The notes beneath the pieces are model-generated. The model was not told where the DNA came from. It saw nothing but the letters and a program-made list of their open reading frames with translations, and searched no databases. 64,000 nucleotides of DNA from Aristolochia californica (Eukaryota > Streptophyta > Magnoliopsida > Piperales > Aristolochiaceae): contig JARWKL010000005.1 in assembly GCA_029961685.1 (NCBI GenBank), forward strand, positions 5,834,501 to 5,898,500, given 5' to 3'. Shown piece by piece: positions 33,394 through 44,944 of this stretch; positions within the stretch are counted from its first letter, which is position 1, and each line of letters opens with the position of its first letter. A program made the translations under genes and the position numbers.

Positions 33394-34369
33394 ATTTTTA
33401 GTTGGAAAAGACTTGTAGGATTACATTGATGGACAAATCACTGCTCAGAACCTACATCCACTGACTTCATCAAAGAACATAAGAAGTGGTTGACTGAAAA
33501 TGCAAAAATCATCACTTGGATCAACAACTCCGTGGATCCGTCTATCAATTTGCAACTTTTGAAGTATGTGACTGCAAAAGAAATATGAGACTATTTGGAA
33601 ACTCTGTATGAACAAACAAACTATGCCAAAATGTATCAGATTGAGAAAGAATTGTGGTCCGCTAAGCAAGGTGATTGTACAATTCAAGAATTCTACTCCT
33701 TTATGACACCTTTGTGGGATCAACTATATATGATGGATCCACCCTCTTTTTCGGAAACTCCCTGAATATAGCAGAGCATGTGATGATCGCAAGCTTACCG
33801 ATTTTCTTATGGCTCTTCGCATTGATTTTGAACTGATAAGAGGATCTATGATCCATAGAGCTCCGCTACCCACCTTGTCTGCAACTGTATCTGAATTGTT
33901 GGCTGAAGAAACATGGTTGAGGTCTTTGGGTGGGCTTTCTTCCAGTAAAACAACACCACCTGATATGTCACAGGTACTTGTTTCTGGAACACACTCTCAT
34001 ACTCCTCAGCCATCAGGGCCCATACTTGGTTCTGGAACATACTCTCATACTCATCAGTCATCAGGGAAGCCTAAAGTGCCAGTTCCACAAGATGAATGTT
34101 CCTACTGTCATGTTAAAGGTCATTGGAAACACCAGAGCCCCTCATTGCAAAGCAACAATAAAAATCAAGGCAATTTCAAACCTACACAACATCATGCCTC
34201 TAGTCGTCAACATCAAGGCCATTTCAAATCTGCACCACATCATACATTTAGTCATCCACCACCACATAGAGGTTTTCGTCCATCTGCTGCCATTGGATCT
34301 TTGGATTATTTAGATGCACCTTCTGCACCAGCTCCCCCCACCATTCTAAGCCTGATCTCTCATCATTAG
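33394..34369 (+). pseudogene. copia gag, degraded
   Basis: The first half has a TGA for the Trp of EIWDY (near 33588), and a one-base insertion near 33750 (CTCTTTTTCGG). The second half (33809-34369) is open with a damaged zinc knuckle: CSYCHVKGHWKHQS, with Ser replacing the last Cys. Ends ISHH-stop as in all copies. Confidence 0.8.
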
Positions 34370-34439
34370 CTGTCGAGCTCACTCACATTCTTGGCATGTC
34401 ATCTGCTCCCAGTACTCAATTTGCATCCCATGCAGGTAT

Positions 34440-36093
34440 GTCTTTTGTGGCTGGCTCCAGTGACGCTCACAAATGAATCTTAGATTCTGGAGCCACACAC
34501 CATATGACACCCCATTTGTCTCTTTTACATGATTGTGTTAAGCCTTCTCACCCAGTTAACATCCCAGCTGCTAATGGCTCTCCCATGCCACTAGCCTCGG
34601 TTGGAACTATCACTCACCCTACTTGATCTTTGTCTGATGTTTTCTATGTTCCCCATCTAGCTGTTAACCTTTTTTCAAATGGCAAACTTACTGATTTAGG
34701 TCTTACCATTACCTTTGCTTCTGATCATTGTCTTATATAGGATTGCAAGTTTGGGAGGCAGATTGGGATAGGCCATAGAGAAGGTGGTCTTTACTAGCTT
34801 GATGACTTAAAATTGCCAATATCTCTGCAGGTGTCTAGTTTGTCAGTTCAATCCATGTTGCAAGATTTACTTTCTATAAATAATCCTTTTTACTTATGGC
34901 ATACTCGTTTAGGACATGTTTCTGCTTCTCGTTTACAATTTATGATCACACACAATATGTTGGATTCTACTATTAAATATTCCCCTCTTAGTGATTGTGT
35001 TGGTTGTAATCTTGGCAAACAATGCCATTTACCTTTTACATTAAGTCACTCGGTTACTTCTTCTCCTTTTGATCTTGTTCATTCTGATGTTTGGGGCCCT
35101 GCACCTGTATCCACTAAAGGTGGGGCTTGCTTTTATGCATTGCTTGTTGACGATTTCACTCATTGCTCTTGGATATTTCTTATGCATCGAAAATCAGATT
35201 TTTATTCTATTTATGTTCAATTTTGTGCTATGGTGCAAACCCATTTTTCCACTCACATTAAATTTTTTGCTCTGATTCGGGTGGTGAATATGTCATCTTT
35301 ATTGAATGGTTTTCTGAAGTTTTAGGGCACTATTCATTAATTGTCTTGTCCTTATACACCTCAGCAGAATGGTGTTGCAGAACGTAAACATCATCATCTT
35401 GTTGAAACCACTCGCTCTTCACTGCTCCTTGCCTCTGTCCCTTCTGAATTATGGGGAGAAGCCCTTCATACTGCCACTTAGTTGATTAATTGTATTCCTT
35501 CATTTGTTTTTGGCAGTATCTCCCCTTTTGAACAGTTGTATGGTGTTCGTCCTACCTATGACCACTTGTGTGTCTTTCGATGTGCATGCTTTGTCTTATT
35601 ACCCCCTTCCTGTCGCACTAAATTGTCTGCCAAATCTGCATTATGTGTGTTTCTTGGTTATGGTTTTGGTCAAAAAGGATACCGATGTTACCATCCTGAG
35701 TCTGGTAGACTTTTTTATCCTCGCAATGTTAAGTTCTTGGAACAGTTCTGTTACTTTCGGATTTCCTTGTCTACTCCTGGTTTGCATGATACAGAATTGT
35801 TACACATTGATCCCTTTTTATCTGATGAGCCCCATGATGACGAGTTAATCACTCACCATCCGTCCACTGATTCACCCCTCCATCCGGAGGTTTCCTCTAG
35901 TTTACCTTCACAACAGTCACATGTAGGTACTGACTTACCTTCTCCCATGGCGTCTCTCCCTCTCGACTCTCTGGACTTTGGTGATCCACATCTTGCCACC
36001 CCTCGAGTTTCCACTCGTGTCCGACGTCCCCCCTCAGAGGTATTGTCCATCTTCATATTTGTTTTCTTCCCCCTATTTGACCTTTTTGTCTAA
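34440..36093 (+). pseudogene. copia protease start and integrase, degraded
   Basis: Carries the shared TGA before ILDSGAT (34476-34478), TGA and TAG stops in the pre-integrase part (for example 34626, 34738 and 34795), then HTRLGH and DVWGPAP. The DSGGEY segment is read out of frame as ALIRVVNM, as in copies 1, 5 and 7. Further stops occur near 35325 and 35480. The last part (35482-36093) reads FLGYGFGQKGYRCYHPESG to RVSTRVRRPPSE. Confidence 0.8.
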
Positions 36094-36104
36094 GATTCAC
36101 TCTT

Positions 36105-36900
36105 TTGTTGAGCCTAAGTCATACAAGGAAGCTGCATCCGATGCAAATTGGCGACAAGCCATTTAATGATGAGCTCACTGCCCTACACCAAATTGGTACC
36201 TGGGAGTTGGTTCAACTTCCTCCAGGTAAGCATGCTATTGGTTGTAAATGGATTTTCAAAATCAAAACTCAATCTGATGGTACACTTGAGCGATACAAAG
36301 CTCGGTTAGTTGCTAAAGGATTCTCGCAAACTAAAGGCCTTGATTATGATGAGACTTTTGCTCCTATTGCTCAAATGAAGACCATTCGTACCTTGATTTC
36401 TATTGCAGTAGTTCAAAAATGGCATCTTCATCAACTGGATATTAAAAATACTTTTTTAAATGGTGATTTGACCGAGGAGGTATATATCCAGCCACCACCA
36501 GGCCTTACTCACCCTGCTGGTTATGTTTGCCGTCTTCGACAGGCTTTATATGGTCTCAAACAGGCTCCTCGCGCTAGGTTTGCGAAGTTCAGTTCCTCCA
36601 TGATTCGTCTTGGCTTTGTTGCTTCAAACTATGATTCTGCCATGGTCATTCGTAAAACTGTTGTGGGGCATATTGTGGTCCTTCTAGATGTTGATGATAT
36701 GATTGTGACTGGTGATGATGAAGGTGGCATTGCAGACCTTAAACAACAACTCCATTCTCTCTTTGAAATGAAGGAACTTGGATATTTACGGTATTTTTTG
36801 GGTATTAAAGTTGCCTATTCTCCTTAAGGTTATATTTTGTCTCAATCAAAATACATCTATGAAGTGATCAGTCGAGCAAGATTGACAGATTAACGGATTA
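36105..36900 (+). pseudogene. copia reverse transcriptase, truncated
   Basis: Reads GCKWIFKIKTQSDGTLERYK, then ARLVAKGFSQTKGLDYDETF, then LHQLDIKNTFLNGD and YGLKQAPRARFAKF. The catalytic box is LLDVDDMIVTG, so Tyr of YVDD is Asp, and the usual Trp of APRAW is Arg. A TAA near 36825 and another near 36892 break the frame before truncation. Inactive. Confidence 0.85.
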
Positions 36901-36959
36901 TGGACTCTCCCATTGAACTAGGATTATGGACTCTCCCATTGAACTAGGATTATGGACTA
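36895..36959 (+). repeat. 26-bp tandem repeat at copia break
   Basis: Two full copies and one half copy of a 26-bp unit starting GGATTATGGACTCTCCCATT and ending GAACTA (36895-36920, 36921-36946, partial to 36959). It sits exactly where copia sequence ends and array-module text (GGATTTTTTC) begins. Confidence 0.9.
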
Positions 36960-37559
36960 GGATTTTTTCAATCGATGCGCACAGTCAAGCTAGCTCGAGC
37001 AATTCGACTCTTGCCTAACTGCTGCCAAGACTTTACTTTGCTGGTAATTTTTCCATTTGCGGCTTGATTTCAGCTACAATTTCCATGACAAAGGAGTCTT
37101 GGGACATGGCTCACTGTAGCATGGATTATTGTATAGTAGAATGCTCAAGGTGAGTTCCTTCGTCCCTCTTCTTTTTATCTTTCTTTTGTTTGTAAGACTG
37201 AAGGGAGCTCTTAGATTTGACAAAGATTCAATTATTGAATGAATAAAGATAATTATCAAGTGATTTTTGGGATTTCCTTTAAAGTTCAAAAGGCTAAACA
37301 AAAAAAGAAACAGGGAACCAAGGCAGCAAAGCAAGAGAAATGTACGGAGTAGGATATTTTGAAGTAAGAAGACTTTCTTCCGCCTCTCTTTATGTTATCT
37401 TTTTCCTTAATGATTTTGTTATGCAACTTGTGATCGACATAAAGGAGAGAAATTTTCACAACAAAGTATGAGAGAATGAATTGAACCAAATTTTACATTG
37501 ATTTAAGAGTAGTATTTATACACAATTTATAACAAAAATCTCTTCATCCAAAAGGTACA
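36960..37559 (+). repeat. Array flank module, 5'-truncated
   Basis: Flank and LTR-like stretch only (GATTTTTTCAATCGATGCGC onward). The MADS 3' flank and the 82-codon-frame part are missing, replaced by copia copy 4. No gene. Confidence 0.65.
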
Positions 37560-37880
37560 AAAGATCCAACCTATGTCTACAAACTTCATAAAGTTGTATA
37601 TGGTCTCAAACAGGCTCCATGGGCTTGGTATCATAAACTGCATCAATTTCTTGTGGGTTCAGGTTTCAAGAATTTTCACTTTCATACTGCCCTATTTACT
37701 CTCAATACTGGCAACCATGTTCCATTTCTATTGGTGTATGTCAACAATATTATCATTACTGGTAATAGTGATGATCATATTTCTCTTGAGCAAGATCCTA
37801 TCAGTTATTATCTGGATTTTATCAAGGCTCAAACAAGCTACTGCAAAACAACACATTTCCTGTCGAAAAACCTAAAGTGC
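37560..37880 (+). pseudogene. copia RT fragment with YVNN at a ghost unit
   Basis: Reads VGSGFKNFHFHTALFTLNTG and LLVYVNNIIITGNS. After CAACACATTTCCTGTCG it passes into AAAAACCTAAAGTGCAATAC, the MADS 3' flank, so this unit has no MADS gene. Same junction position as the ghosts at about 8818 and 13727. Confidence 0.7.
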
Positions 37881-39406
37881 AATACTAGAAATTGAATCAA
37901 AATGGACACCAGAATTAATCGACCTATCTTGCACAAATTAAAACTTGTATAGGCACTCGGAAAGATTAATCTTGCTGACTAATAACTTGTGGGCACTCCT
38001 CTTCTACATAATTGCTCATTTTATTCATTTTATTCACTTTAGGTCGAACAAGCGAAGATTAATTAATCTTTATGCATTTCTTCGTTGTGGTGCTGACGTG
38101 TCTAGGCAATACATGTATCACTGCAGTGTCTGTGTATTCATTAACTGGTTGACCAGAAGAATTCATGTAAACATCCTTGAATTTCATGGATTTGGCACGA
38201 TGGGCACCTCACCATCGCAGTTGTAAATAATTGACGTTTTTCTCATTTCAGACGTTTTAGAAAATATACCATAAATTGATGAAAAGATAGGAGATAGAGT
38301 TTCAATCATCCGGACATCAAACTTGACAAATGGTTAATTAGTGGTTGCATTAGTCTAGAAAAACAAATGTCATTCTAAAGTAAACCAAGGGTCATATTGT
38401 TATTTCATTAAAACCTTTTTATTTTGAAAGACTATATATCTATCTATTTCTAGCTATATATCCATATTATCTAATCTAATATATACGTTAATGGAACAGG
38501 GGTCAAGTTTTTCTCATAAACTGGCTGAGATGGCAAATGCTCCCTGCCCCCTCAGCCTCTTAAACAAACGGGAGTCGAAAGATAAGAGGAAGAGAAGCTC
38601 GTAGAGAAAATCGATATCGTTAGACGAAAATCCATATTTTGGCACTAACTTCCTCCAAGAATCTCGATGAATGTCCAAAGGTGAATGAGTATTTTTAATG
38701 TAGAACGCTCTATGGAGGAGAAAATTAAGATAAAGACATCTCATGACATCAGTAATCCTCAATCCCCTTTAATTCTGGTAGCATATGCCAAATATTTTGC
38801 TAGCTGCAAGAATTTTTTCGATCGAGGCGCGCAGTCAAGCAAGCTCGAGCAATTCGACTCTTGCCTAACTGCTGCCAAGACTTTACTTTGCTGGTAATTT
38901 TTCCATTTGCGGCATGATTTCAGCTACAATTTCCATGACAAAGGAGTCTTGGGAATTGGCTCACTGTAGCATGGATTATTGTACAGTCGAATGCTCATTG
39001 TGAGTTCCTTCGTCCCTCTTCTTTTCATCTTTCTTTTGTTTGTAAGACTGAAGGGAGCTCTTAGATTTGACAAAGATTCAATTATTGAATGAATAAAGAC
39101 AATTATCAAGTGAGTTTTTGGATTTCCTTTAAAGTTCAAATGGCTGAACTGAAAAAGAAATAGGGTACCAAGGCAGCAAAGCAAGAGAAATGTACGGAGT
39201 AGGATATTTTGAAGTAAGAAGACTTTCTTTCGCCTCTCTTTATGTTCTCTTTTTCCTTAATGATTTTTATATGCAACTTGAGTTGACATAAAGGAGAGAA
39301 TTTTTCACAACAAAGTATGAGTGGATGAATTGAACCACATTTTACATTGATTTATGAGTAGTATCTATGCACAATTTATAACAGAAATCTATTCATCCAA
39401 AGGGTA
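37881..39406 (+). repeat. Array flank module
   Basis: Complete module: MADS 3'-flank text, minus-strand 82-codon frame, flank and LTR-like stretch. It is more diverged than its sisters in the LTR-like part (for example CAACTTGAGTTGACATAAAG near 39275). The frame at 37945-38226 is an accident of this flank. Confidence 0.65.
38514..38744 (-). CDS. Conserved hypothetical ORF, most diverged copy
   Basis: Fourth copy of the 82-codon frame (open to 38762). It has the most substitutions (CLYLNFLLH, AFYIKNTHSPLDIH, RKLVPKYGFSS) but still no stop or indel, and the charged C-terminus RLFKRLRGQGAFAISAS is unchanged. Function unknown. Confidence 0.3.
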   Translation of the reverse strand: MRCLYLNFLLHRAFYIKNTHSPLDIHRDSWRKLVPKYGFSSNDIDFLYELLFLLSFDSRLFKRLRGQGAFAISASL

Positions 39407-39733
39407 CAAAACATCCCACCTATGTCTACAAACTTCATAAAGTTGTATATGGTCTCAAACAGGCTCCATGGGCTTGGTATCATAAACTGCATCAATTTCT
39501 TGTGGGTTCAGGTTTCAAGAATTTTCACTCTCATACTTCCCTATTCACTCTCAATACTGGCAAGTATGTTCCGTTTCTATTGGTGTATGTCATTAATATT
39601 ATCATTACTGGTAATAGTGATGATCATATTTCTCTTGAATAAGATCCTGTCAGTTATTATCCGGATTTTATCAAGGCTCAAACAAGCTACTGCAAGATAG
39701 CTCATTTCCTAATGAAAGACAACCCGACTTCCT
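39407..39733 (+). pseudogene. copia RT fragment upstream of MADS copy
   Basis: Contains VSRIFTLILPYS in one frame and the RT reading in another, with LLVYVINIIITGN at the catalytic site (YVIN, where the sisters have YVNN). A TAA replaces Glu in SLEQD near 39640. Ends at the MADS promoter-proximal text TTCCTAGATTTTTTATCAGA. Confidence 0.65.
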
Positions 39734-39861
39734 AGATTTTTTATCAGACAAAATAAATGAAATAAACAGTAAAATTTTTTTGCGTCTTTGTAAAGAAATC
39801 AGTTGTTTCTTTAACAGAGAGAAATTTTCAGCGAGTACAGAGAAAGAAAAAAAGTGAAAGA

Positions 39862-40400
39862 ATGGGGATGAGACAGAGAAAGCTAGAGATGAAGAAGATT
39901 GAGAATCGACAAGCTTCGCAAGTCACCTTCTCCAAGCGGAAGAAGGGACTGTTCAAGAAAGCTGAGCAATTCTCCCTTCTAACTGGCGCTTCCATCCTCG
40001 TCGTTCCCTTCTCTCCCGCCGGCAAGCCCTTTGTCTTCGGAGACGAGGGTTTGTTGTAGCGCTATCTCGAAGGCGAGACGAACATCCCATAGGCGGTGTA
40101 GACGAAGATCCCTTTGTCTCCTTGGACAACATCGACTTGGAGCAATGCATCGTTGATGAGCTCGAGCTTTTGATCGCCAATCTGGAGGAGGAAGAAGCCA
40201 CGATACTGGAGCTCGCGGACGAATTGAATGCGACCAAGCCGGCCTCTGGGCAGCAGTTGACGTTGGAGGCTGCAACTGCTGCTGTATTTGACGGAGTGGA
40301 GGCTACCCAACTGCATCACGATCTTGAGATATTTCTAATGGATACCGAAGAAGAAGGAAATACCTTGTCCGACTACTACCTTGATTCATTCCTACGTTGA
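39862..40400 (+). pseudogene. M-type MADS gene, multiply broken
   Basis: ATG 39862 begins MGMRQRKLEMKKIENRQASQ. The MADS domain reads to FGDEGLL, then TAG at 40057-40059 (Gln expected) and TAG at 40090-40092 (Lys expected). A one-base loss near 40097 (GCGGTGTAGACG) shifts frame. From 40122 the C-terminal frame is open to TGA 40398-40400 but lacks the segment EISLPSEDFFNDLPPLDV. Both TAGs also occur in the 63427 copy, so these two descend from one already dead gene. The leader matches the intact genes. Confidence 0.88.
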
Positions 40401-41590
40401 TGTTGATGTTTTTTAATTGTTATACTGTTTGATTGCTCACCATTTCTGGGTTCTGGTAATGTATTTTTGTGTTTGACACATTTGGTTTTCTATTCTATAG
40501 AGAGATGATTATACTTTATTCTAATTAATTGACTCTCAAAACTCTCTTTGGGATTGAATAATAATTCTTGCTCATTTTCGGGAAATTTTCTCCCTCTTTC
40601 ACCGTTTACTTCCTCTTTACTGCATTTACTTCATGGCGGCTTGTGTATTGGGAGTGGATGAAGGTTTCTATAAATCTCTTGCCCGTCTGGAGACTAGAAG
40701 AGATGTAAAATAGTTTATATTTTTCTTAAATCAAAGGTAGAAGATGATTATTAACCCTAAAACCTATCCAAAAATCTAAAGTCCAACACTAGAAATTGCA
40801 TCAAAATGGACACCAGAAATAATCGACCTATCTTGCACAAATTAAAACTTGTATAGGTACTGGGAAAGATCTGGACAACCAAATTGATCCCAGTTCTGAA
40901 TCCGAGACAGTCACCGGATTCAGATTGCAGGACCCTTATTGAGGAGAACCGAGAACTTAATCCTTCGCAGTTGTGAACAACAATTCATGTTTTTTCTCAT
41001 TTCAGACGTGTCAGAAAATATACCATAAATTATAGAAAATATAGGAGTTAAGAGTTTACATCTTCTTGACATCAGTTGTGGCAAATGGTTAATTAGTGGT
41101 TGCATTAGTCTAGAAAAAAAAAGACAATGTAAAGTTGAAGATATTTCTGTAGAATAAGGATTTTCTTTTTCTTTTTTCTCCTAGAACAGATGAGGAATGC
41201 CTAGAGGATAGCTGCAGCTTCTACCAAATACCAAAGACATGGCTTTGGTGTTATACATAATGAGCATCATAAAGGCCAAAAACCCTAGGTTTGGGTTTTG
41301 GGTGGGTGAAGAAAACACCCATATCTATTCAGACACCCACTCTGAATAATCTCCTTTACTCCACCATCACGAGCATGATGTTCGGCTTACTCAAGTAACA
41401 ATTATTTCCCGCCATGACAAGACGACACGGCTACAAATGATGGAGCAACAGTTTGACATCATCCTCAGTCGACTTTCGCCTTCATCCTAGTTGACCATAG
41501 GATCCACCCTTTTTTTTCCTCCCGTGTACATGATTATACTTATATGTTTTTCGTTTGATATTTGTACACATTTTGTAATCATTGGAACTT
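40401..41590 (+). repeat. MADS 3' flank, type-B module with internal deletion
   Basis: As 18088-19907 up to AGCATGATG (about 41372-41380). It then skips directly to TTCGGCTTACTCAAGTAACA, losing about 0.6 kb including the start of the 57-codon frame. Both sides of the deletion carry GATG. Followed by satellite. Confidence 0.7.
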
Positions 41591-41690
41591 CTTTCTAGCG
41601 TACGAAAGTTTAAAATTCATAAAAGCACTTTGAATCAAAAGGCACATGCAGATAAAAATAAAATATTAGTTTATTTTAGATAGTTTGATT
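41591..41690 (+). repeat. Partial satellite monomer 5' of copia copy 5
   Basis: Same 100-bp monomer start as 19908-20010, interrupted at the same base (TGATT, 41686-41690) by the LTR. Confidence 0.85.
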
Positions 41691-42507
41691 TGTTAATGTA
41701 AATATGTATATGTAGAGGGGCATACTTGTCTTTATCGTTTGTCTAAGGGTATACTTGTAAATTCCCCTTTTCCTCTTCCTTTTCGAATAGGGTTTCTGAT
41801 GAACCCATCGGCTACTTTGTATTTTTGGGATTCTCAGTTTCATAAGGAAAAACTCTCTGAAATTAGAGAGATTTCATGGTACCAAAGCGGGAAATCGAGC
41901 AATTTTGCAGTCTAAGGTGAATTGGTTGTTCTCGCACTTGAAATATTTTTTGTTTTGCTCAGTTTGCGCTCATTCTGCTCGTCTGCCATTTTCGCGCCGC
42001 TCGTCTGCCATTTTCGCGCCGCTCGTCAGCTCCTCGTCCGGTAATCTCTGGTGCTTGAAGACACCTCACCGCCCCGTAAAAGCTCTGTCGTTGGTTGAAT
42101 CGTCGTTTCGGCGCCATCCGAGGTCGGTTCCCCTCTATTTCTGGGTTATTTGTGGTTTGTATTACTCTGTTTCGTCGACTTCTGGTGCTAGCTTGTGCGG
42201 TCTCTATCCGTGGAGAGCATTACTGGCTCACGAAATTCTTAGATTCCTGCAGTAGGTTTACCGTTGAAGTTTATTGATTTCGGGGTTTTGGAGTGGGTTT
42301 CGACAGTAGCTCTGTGTGGTTGTTTGAAGTCCTCGTGTTTCTGTTTTTTTGAGAAAGTGTGGTATAGATTTGTGTTTGTGAGAGAAGTTGATTATAGTGG
42401 CTGGGTTAAAAGTTGGTTTTGGTCTTGTCATTGCCTGCTCGTGAATCCTGACTGGTGCAACCATCTTATGTTGCTTGTGGCACTTTTGCTATTGGACTTA
42501 CAGTTTT

Positions 42508-43676
42508 ATGGATTCAATTAGTCTTGATTTGAAGGTTATCTCTGTCCAATTAAATGGGAGTAATTACTCTCTTTGGAAGTTTGTGATGCGAAATTTTTTA
42601 GTTGAAAAAGACTTGTGGGATTACATTGATGGACAAATCACTGCTCCAGAACCTACATCCACTAACTTCATCAAAGAACACAAGAAGTAGTTGAGTGAAA
42701 ATGCAAAAATCATCACTTGGATCAACAACTCCGTGGATCCATCTATCAGTTTGCAGCTTTTGAAGTATGAGACTGCAAAAAAAATATGGGACTATTTGGA
42801 AACTCTGTATGAATAGACAAACTTTGCCAAAATGTATCAGATTGAGACAGAACTGCGGTCCGCTAAGCAAGGTGATCGTATAATTCAAGAATTCTACTCC
42901 TTTATGACACCTCTGTGGGATCAACTATATATGATGGATCCACCCTCCTTTCGGAAGCTCCCTGAATATAGCAGAGCATGTGATGATCGCAAGCTTACCG
43001 ATTTTCTTATGGCTCTTTGCAGTGATTTTGAACTGATAAGAGGATCTATGATCCATAGAGCTCCGCTACCCACCTTGTCTGCAAATGTATCTGAATTGTT
43101 GGTTGAATAAACATGGTTGAGGTCTTTGGGTGGGCTTTCTTCCAGTAAAACATCATCACCTGATATGTCACAGGTACTTGTTTCTGGAACACACTCTCAT
43201 ACTCCTCAGCCATTAGGGGGCATACTTGGTTCTGGAACACACTCTCATACTCATCAGTCATCAGGGAAGCCTAAAGTGCCAGTTCCACAAGATGAATGTT
43301 CCTACTATCATGTTAAAGGTCATTGGAAACACCAATGCCCCTTATTGCAAAACAACAATAAAAATCAAGGCAATTTCAAACCTACACAACATCATGCCTC
43401 TAGTCGTCAACATCAAGGCCATTTCAAATCTGCACCACATCATACCTTTAGTCGTCCACCACCACATTGAGGTTTTCATTCATCTGCTGCCATTGGATCT
43501 TTGGATTATTCAGATGCATCTTCTACACTAGCTCCCCCCAACATTCTACGCCTGATCTCTCATCTTTAGCTGCCGAGCTCACTCGCATTCTTGGCAAGTC
43601 GTCTGCTCCCAGTACTCAATTTGCATCCCATGCAGGTATGTCTTGTTTGGCTGGCTCCAGTGACACTCGCAAATGA
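42508..43676 (+). pseudogene. copia gag, with preserved ATG
   Basis: The only copy in the window with an intact gag start: ATG 42508, MDSISLDLKVISVQLNGSNY. Stops follow at 42688 (TAG for Trp after EHKK), 42814 (TAG for Gln of YEQT), 43108 (TAA for Glu) and 43468 (TGA for Arg). The zinc knuckle reads CSYYHVKGHWKHQC, with Tyr for the second Cys. Pol-frame sequence from the C-run to TGA 43674-43676 precedes ILDSGAT. Confidence 0.8.
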
Positions 43677-44673
43677 ATCTTAGATTCTGGAGCCACACAC
43701 CATATGACACCCCATTTGTCTCTTTTACATGATTGTGTTAAGCCTTCTCACCTAGTTAACATCCAAGCTGCTAACGGCTCTCACATGCCACTAACCTCTT
43801 GTTTGGCATACTCGTTTAGGACATGTTTCTGCTTCTCATTTACAGTTTATGATCACACACAATATGTTGGATTCTACTATTAAATATTCCCCTCTTAGTG
43901 ATTGTGTTGGTTGTAATCTTGGCAAACAATGTCATTTACCTTTTACATTAAGTCACTCGGTTACTTCTTCTCCTTTTGATCTTGTTCACTCTGATGTTTG
44001 GGGCCCTGCACTTGTACCCACTAAAGGTGGGGCTCGCTTTTATGCATTGCTTGTCGATGATTTCACTCGTTTCTCTTGGATATTTCTTATGCATCAAAAA
44101 TCAGATTTTTATTCTATTTATGTTCAATTTTGTGCTATGGTGTGAACCCATTTTTCCACTCACATCAAATTTTTCGCTTTGATTCGAGTGGTGAATATGT
44201 CATCTTTATTGAATGATTTTCTGAAGTTTGAGGGCACTATTCATCAGTTGTCTTGTCCTTACACACCTCAGCAGAATGGTGTTGCAAAACGTAAACGTCA
44301 TCATCTTGTTGAAACCGCTCGCTCTTGACTGCTCCATACCTCTGTCCCTTCTGAATTTTGGGGGGAAGCCCTTCATACTGCCACATATTTGATTAATCGT
44401 ATTCCTTCATTTGTTTCTGGCAGTATCTCCCCTTTTGAACGGTTGTATGGTGTTCGTCCTACCTATGAACACTTGCGTGTCTTTCGTTGTGCATGCTTTG
44501 TCTTATTACCCCCTTCCTGTCGCACTAAATTATCTGCCAAATCTGCATTATGTGTGTTTCTTGGTTATGGTTTTGGTCAAAAAGGATACCGATGTTACCA
44601 TCCTGAGTCTGGTAGACTTTTTGTTTCTCGCAATGTTAAGTTCTTGGAACAGTTCTGTTACTTTCGGATTCCC
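43677..44673 (+). pseudogene. copia integrase, internally deleted
   Basis: From ILDSGATHHMTPHLSLLHD the sequence reaches about 43800, then jumps to TTGTTTGGCATACTCG, losing the pre-integrase region up to the WHTRLGH motif. Zinc residues and DVWGPAL follow. A TGA near 44143 breaks VRTHF, the DSGGEY segment is out of frame (ALIRVVNM), and a TGA near 44326 breaks ARSLLLH. It continues to FLGYGFGQKGYRCY. Confidence 0.8.
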
Positions 44674-44944
44674 TCTGTTGGCGCGCGCAACCCCATTTCG
44701 CCCCGCCAGGACTCTGTTGGCGCATGCCTGGCGTCGGACTCCTGGAAACCCCATTTCGTCCCGCCAGGACTCTCTGTTGGCGCACGCAACCCCATTTCGC
44801 CCTGCCAAGACTCTGTTGGCGCGCGCCTGGCGCCTGGAGTCCTGCTGGTGCCGGACTCCTGGAAACCCCATTTCGCCCCGCTAGGACTCTCTGTTGGCGC
44901 GCGCAACCCCATTTAGCCCCACCAGGGCTGTCTGTTGGCGTGTT
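44674..44944 (+). repeat. GC-rich minisatellite in copia copy 5
   Basis: Five to six units built on CTCTGTTGGCGCGCGCAACC followed by CCATTTCGCCCCGCCAGGA. Short units of about 39-41 bp alternate with longer ones of about 58-77 bp that insert a CTGGCG...GGACTCCTGGAAA segment. It is very GC-rich against an AT-rich surround and starts exactly at the copia break. Open frames on both strands here are by-products of the repeat. Confidence 0.85.

Larger units (their letters stand above)
33394..36905 (+). mobile_element. Ty1/copia remnant, copy 4
   Basis: Gag (from LVGKDL) through integrase and most of RT. It lacks LTRs, RNase H and the 5' part of gag. At the 5' end it uses the shared satellite/gag breakpoint. 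At the 3' end it breaks in RT just after GACTCTCCCATTGAACT and enters a 26-bp tandem repeat and an array module. Confidence 0.9.
41691..44673 (+). mobile_element. Ty1/copia remnant, copy 5
   Basis: 5' LTR 41691-41876 (TGTTAATG...GATTTCA) followed by the primer-binding site TGGTACCAAAGCGGG (one change from copy 3). Then gag, protease start and integrase. It breaks at CTTTCGGATTCCC (44673), continuing directly into a GC-rich minisatellite. No RT, RNase H or 3' LTR. Confidence 0.9.
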
